7,507 nt of DNA. Source: an uncultured Actinoplanes sp. Lineage in GTDB: Bacteria > Actinomycetota > Actinomycetes > Mycobacteriales > Micromonosporaceae. This document shows, one piece after another, positions 4,937 to 7,507 of the stretch. Below the pieces are notes generated by a model. The model was not told where the DNA came from. It was given only the letters and a program-made list of their open reading frames with translations, and searched no databases. Position 1 is the first letter of the stretch, and each line of letters starts with the position of its first letter. The stretch covers positions 1 through 7,507 of the forward strand of contig NZ_CAKUCL010000315.1 in the NCBI RefSeq assembly GCF_934643405.1, given 5' to 3'. A program made the position numbers and the translations under genes.

Positions 4937-5938
4937 GTGCTGACATACATCATCCGGCGCCTTTTCAACGCCGTGGTCACGCTTCTCGTGGTCACGCTCG
5001 TGACCTTTGGCATCTTCTTCCTGGTTCCGAAGGTCACCGGGAGCGACCCCGCTCTCCTCTACATCGGCAAGCAGTCCGATGCGACGGCGCTCGAGGGCAT
5101 CCGTACCAAGATGGGCCTCAACGATCCGGTGATCGTGCAGTACGGCAAGTTCCTCAAGGGCCTGGTCGCCGGCCGCGACTACGCGAACGGCCCGGACGTC
5201 ACCCACTGCCCGGCCCCCTGCCTCGGTTACTCGTTCAAGACCGATCAGGAGGTCACCCCACTGCTGCTGGACGACCTCCCGGTGACGGTCTCCCTGGCGC
5301 TCGGCGCCGCGGTCCTCTGGCTGATCATGGGAGTCTCGACCGGCGTCATCTCCGCCCTGCGAAGAGGCAGCATCGTGGACCGGGGGGTGATGACCGGCGC
5401 CCTGGCCGGCGTCTCCTTGCCGGTGTACTTCACCGGTCTGCTGTCGTCGGCCATCTTCGTGTACTGGCTGGGCTGGCTCCCAGAGGGCCAATACGTGCCA
5501 CTCCTCGAAAATCCCGGCGAATGGTTCGTCCAGCTGCTGCTGCCCTGGATCACCCTGGCCTTCCTCTTCGCCGCGACCTATGCGCGGCTCACCCGGGCGA
5601 ACATGCTCGAGACCCTGGGTGAGGACTACGTCCGTACGGCAAGAGCGAAGGGTCTTCCCGAGCGCACGGTCATCGGCAAGCACGCGCTGCGCTCCGGCCT
5701 GACGCCGATCGTCACGATCTTCGGTCTGGACCTGGGCGCGCTGCTCGGCGGCGCGGTGCTGACCGAGAACGTCTTCAACCTGCGCGGCCTCGGCTGGCAG
5801 GCGCTGACCGCGATCAAGGGCAACGACCTGCCGGTGATCCTCGGCGTCACGCTGATCGCCGCGACCTTCATCGTCTTCGCCAACCTGATCGTCGACGTGA
5901 TCTACAGCGTCATCGACCCGCGCGTGCGGCTGAGCTGA
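4937..5938 (+). CDS. dppB: Peptide ABC transporter permease, DppB/OppB type
   Basis: This encodes the second channel subunit, 333 residues from GTG 4937. The N-terminus MLTYIIRRLFNAVVTLLVV is the standard start of the family, with a first helix at 9-31. A long external loop (about 32-112) follows, carrying a close cysteine pair (C91-P-A-P-C95) that probably forms a disulfide or tight turn. The permease domain lies at about 113-330, with the EAA loop at 229-252 (EDYVRTARAKGLPERTVIGK) and the C-terminal DPRVRLS typical of DppB proteins. No ribosome binding site precedes GTG 4937. A longer version from GTG 4880 has GAAGG at 4866-4870 but would add 19 non-conserved residues encoded by the hairpin, so I prefer the short start. 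It is followed by the ATPase gene after 11 nt. Family certain, start uncertain. Confidence 0.92.
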   Translation: MLTYIIRRLFNAVVTLLVVTLVTFGIFFLVPKVTGSDPALLYIGKQSDATALEGIRTKMGLNDPVIVQYGKFLKGLVAGRDYANGPDVTHCPAPCLGYSFKTDQEVTPLLLDDLPVTVSLALGAAVLWLIMGVSTGVISALRRGSIVDRGVMTGALAGVSLPVYFTGLLSSAIFVYWLGWLPEGQYVPLLENPGEWFVQLLLPWITLAFLFAATYARLTRANMLETLGEDYVRTARAKGLPERTVIGKHALRSGLTPIVTIFGLDLGALLGGAVLTENVFNLRGLGWQALTAIKGNDLPVILGVTLIAATFIVFANLIVDVIYSVIDPRVRLS

Positions 5939-5949
5939 GGGAGAGTCAG

Positions 5950-6990
5950 TTGTCCACCGGCTCCACGAACACGCGTCCGTTCCTCGAGGTGAAGGATCTG
6001 ACGATCCGCTTCGAGACCGACGACGGCATCGTCCAGGCAGTCACCGAGTCGTCCTTCAGCCTGGAGAAGGGCAAGACGCTCGGCATCGTCGGCGAGTCCG
6101 GCTCCGGCAAGAGCGTCACCTCGCTGGGGATTCTCGGACTGCACCGCACCCGCAGCAACGCCAAGGTCAGCGGCGAGATCTGGCTCGACGACGATGAGCT
6201 GGTCAGCGCCACCGACGAGAAGGTGCGCTCGCTGCGCGGCGGCAAGATGGCGATGATCTTCCAGGACCCGCTGAGCGCCATGCACCCGTACTTCACCGTC
6301 GGGGCGCAGATCGTCGAGGCGTACCGGGTCCACCACCCCGGCATCAACAAGAAGGTCGCCCGCGAGCGGGCCATCGACATGCTCGCCCGGGTCGGCATCC
6401 CGCAGCCCGAGCGCCGCTTCAACGACTACGCCCACCAGTTCTCCGGTGGTATGCGGCAGCGCGCGATGATCGCGATGGCGCTGGTCAACGACCCGCAGCT
6501 GCTGATCGCGGACGAGCCGACCACGGCGCTGGACGTGACCGTGCAGGCGCAGATCCTCGACCTGATCCGCGACCTCCAGGAGGAGTTCGGCTCAGCGGTC
6601 ATCATGATCACGCACGACCTGGGCGTGGTGGCCGAGCTGGCCGACGAGGTCCTGGTCATGTACGGCGGAAAGATCATCGAGAAGGGTCCGGCGGTCCAGG
6701 TCTTCCAGTCGCCGCAGCACCCCTACACCTGGGGTCTGCTCGGCTCGATGCCGCGTCTGGACCGTGAGGTGCGCGACCGCCTGAGCCCGGTCAAGGGCTC
6801 GCCCCCGAGCCTGATCAACCTGCCGTCCGGTTGCGCCTTCCACCCGCGGTGCCCCTACGCGGGCCGCAACGGCAACCGGTCCTTCACCGAGGTGCCGCTG
6901 CTGCGCGGCACCACGCACCAGGTTGCCTGTCACCTGCCCGAGGAGGACCGTGCGCGGATCTTCCAGCAGGAAGTGCTACCGAACCTCTGA
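5950..6990 (+). CDS. dppD: Peptide ABC transporter ATP-binding protein, DppD/OppD type
   Basis: This 346-residue cytoplasmic ATPase is one of two that drive peptide import. Visible motifs are Walker A GESGSGKS (48-55), Q-loop Q105 in MIFQDP, the ABC signature FSGGMRQR (164-171), Walker B LLIADEPT with D188 and E189, and the switch histidine H222 in MITHDL. The C-terminal oligopeptide-transporter domain follows (from about 235). It normally carries four cysteines, reported to bind a 4Fe-4S cluster in some Dpp transporters. Here only C295, C301 and C327 are present, and the remaining cysteine is missing: G308 and S311 occupy the likely places. The start is TTG 5950, preceded by AGGGAGAG at 5938-5945; this choice leaves the usual short tail before FLEVKDLTIRF. 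It lies 11 nt after dppB and 17 nt before the next ATPase gene, so it is clearly in the same operon. Confidence 0.94.
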   Translation: MSTGSTNTRPFLEVKDLTIRFETDDGIVQAVTESSFSLEKGKTLGIVGESGSGKSVTSLGILGLHRTRSNAKVSGEIWLDDDELVSATDEKVRSLRGGKMAMIFQDPLSAMHPYFTVGAQIVEAYRVHHPGINKKVARERAIDMLARVGIPQPERRFNDYAHQFSGGMRQRAMIAMALVNDPQLLIADEPTTALDVTVQAQILDLIRDLQEEFGSAVIMITHDLGVVAELADEVLVMYGGKIIEKGPAVQVFQSPQHPYTWGLLGSMPRLDREVRDRLSPVKGSPPSLINLPSGCAFHPRCPYAGRNGNRSFTEVPLLRGTTHQVACHLPEEDRARIFQQEVLPNL

Positions 6991-7007
6991 GCGGAAGTGA
7001 TGGAACG

Positions 7008-7507
7008 ATGAGCGAGAACCTGCTCGAGGCGACCGGGCTGCAGAAGCACTTCCCGATCACGAAGGGCCTGTTCAAGCGCCAGATCGGTGCGGTGCGCGCG
7101 GTCGACGGGATCGACCTGAGCGTGCGCGCCGGCGAGACCCTGGGTCTGGTGGGCGAGTCCGGCTGTGGCAAGTCGACCACCGGCCGGCTCTTCACCCGGA
7201 TCCTGGAGCCGACCGCCGGCAAGATCGTCTTCGAGGGTGAGGACATCTCGCACCGGTCGATGGCGCAGATGCGGCCCCTCCGTCGCGACGTACAGATGAT
7301 CTTCCAGGATCCGTACTCGTCGCTGAACCCCCGGCACACGGTCGGTTCGATCATCTCGGCGCCGCTGCAGATCCAGAACATCCCGACCCCGCAGGGCCTG
7401 AAGAAGGCCGTGCAGGAGCTGCTCGAGCTGGTCGGCCTCAACCCGGAGCACTACAACCGGTACCCGCACGAGTTCTCCGGCGGTCAGCGCCAGCGCATCG
7501 GCATCGC
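7008..7507 (+). CDS. dppF: Peptide ABC transporter ATP-binding protein, DppF/OppF type, partial
   Basis: The gene starts at ATG 7008 and runs off the right edge, giving about 166 residues. It encodes the partner ATPase of the preceding gene. Visible motifs are Walker A GESGCGKST (49-57), Q-loop Q100 in MIFQDPYSSLNPR, and the signature FSGGQRQRIGI from 156. The insert KGLFKRQIGAVRAVDGIDL and the SSLNPR after the Q-loop are typical of DppF/OppF and separate it from DppD. GGAAG at 6993-6997 lies 10 nt upstream. A three-codon frame (ATG 7000 to TGA 7009-7011) overlaps the start by ATGA, which could let ribosomes re-initiate, but it is probably chance. Walker B, the switch histidine and the C-terminal domain lie outside the window. 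Confidence 0.93.
   Translation, partial: MSENLLEATGLQKHFPITKGLFKRQIGAVRAVDGIDLSVRAGETLGLVGESGCGKSTTGRLFTRILEPTAGKIVFEGEDISHRSMAQMRPLRRDVQMIFQDPYSSLNPRHTVGSIISAPLQIQNIPTPQGLKKAVQELLELVGLNPEHYNRYPHEFSGGQRQRIGI

Noticed and set aside
3016..5037. A 673-codon open frame on the minus strand opposite the binding-protein gene
   Set aside because: It mirrors the codon pattern of the + strand gene (very Val/Arg/Leu/Asp-rich, no domain-like segments) and overlaps a gene with certain identity. Long antisense frames are expected in GC-rich coding DNA.
5902..6435. Minus-strand open frames opposite the DppD gene, and similar ones at 588-974, 898-1269 and 6884-7469
   Set aside because: All are shadows of well-identified + strand genes.
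1..7507. A defence system, CRISPR array, mobile element or RNA gene
   Set aside because: All genes are ordinary housekeeping or transport genes. No regularly spaced repeats, transposase, integrase, terminal inverted repeats or tRNA/rRNA-like sequences were found.

Overview
The base composition (very GC-rich, with strong G/C in third codon positions), GTG and TTG starts, and the gene content point to a high-GC actinobacterium. The dnaX / YbaB / recR block followed by a peptide ABC transporter fits Micromonosporaceae (Micromonospora or Actinoplanes type); that placement rests on family knowledge, not on a database search.

Layout, all genes on the + strand. (1) 1-388: the 3' end of dnaX, the DNA polymerase III clamp-loader tau subunit. 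(2) 389-629: a GC-rich spacer with about 4.5 degenerate copies of an 18-21 bp repeat that can fold into a very strong hairpin. (3) 630-1551: a YbaB/EbfC nucleoid-associated protein gene and recR, separated by 4 nt. This is the classic DNA replication/repair cluster. (4) 1552-1954: a roughly 400-bp gene-free region with a candidate promoter, several inverted repeats, a perfect 12-bp palindrome and a possible 21-codon leader ORF. (5) 1955-7507: a peptide (Dpp/Opp-type) ABC importer operon in the order permease C, lipoprotein substrate-binding protein, permease B, ATPase D, ATPase F. The last gene runs off the window.

The transporter genes form one complete importer: a membrane-anchored binding protein captures a peptide-like ligand outside the cell, the two permeases form the channel, and the two ATPases power it. 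A 20-bp hairpin sits between the binding-protein gene and permease B. It could let the binding protein be made in excess over the membrane and ATPase parts.

I found no CRISPR array, mobile element, tRNA or rRNA, and no clearly new multi-gene system. The observations most worth a second look are the structured leader upstream of the transporter operon, the hairpin between the binding protein and permease B, and the apparent loss in DppD of one cysteine of the usual C-terminal four-cysteine (iron-sulfur type) motif.
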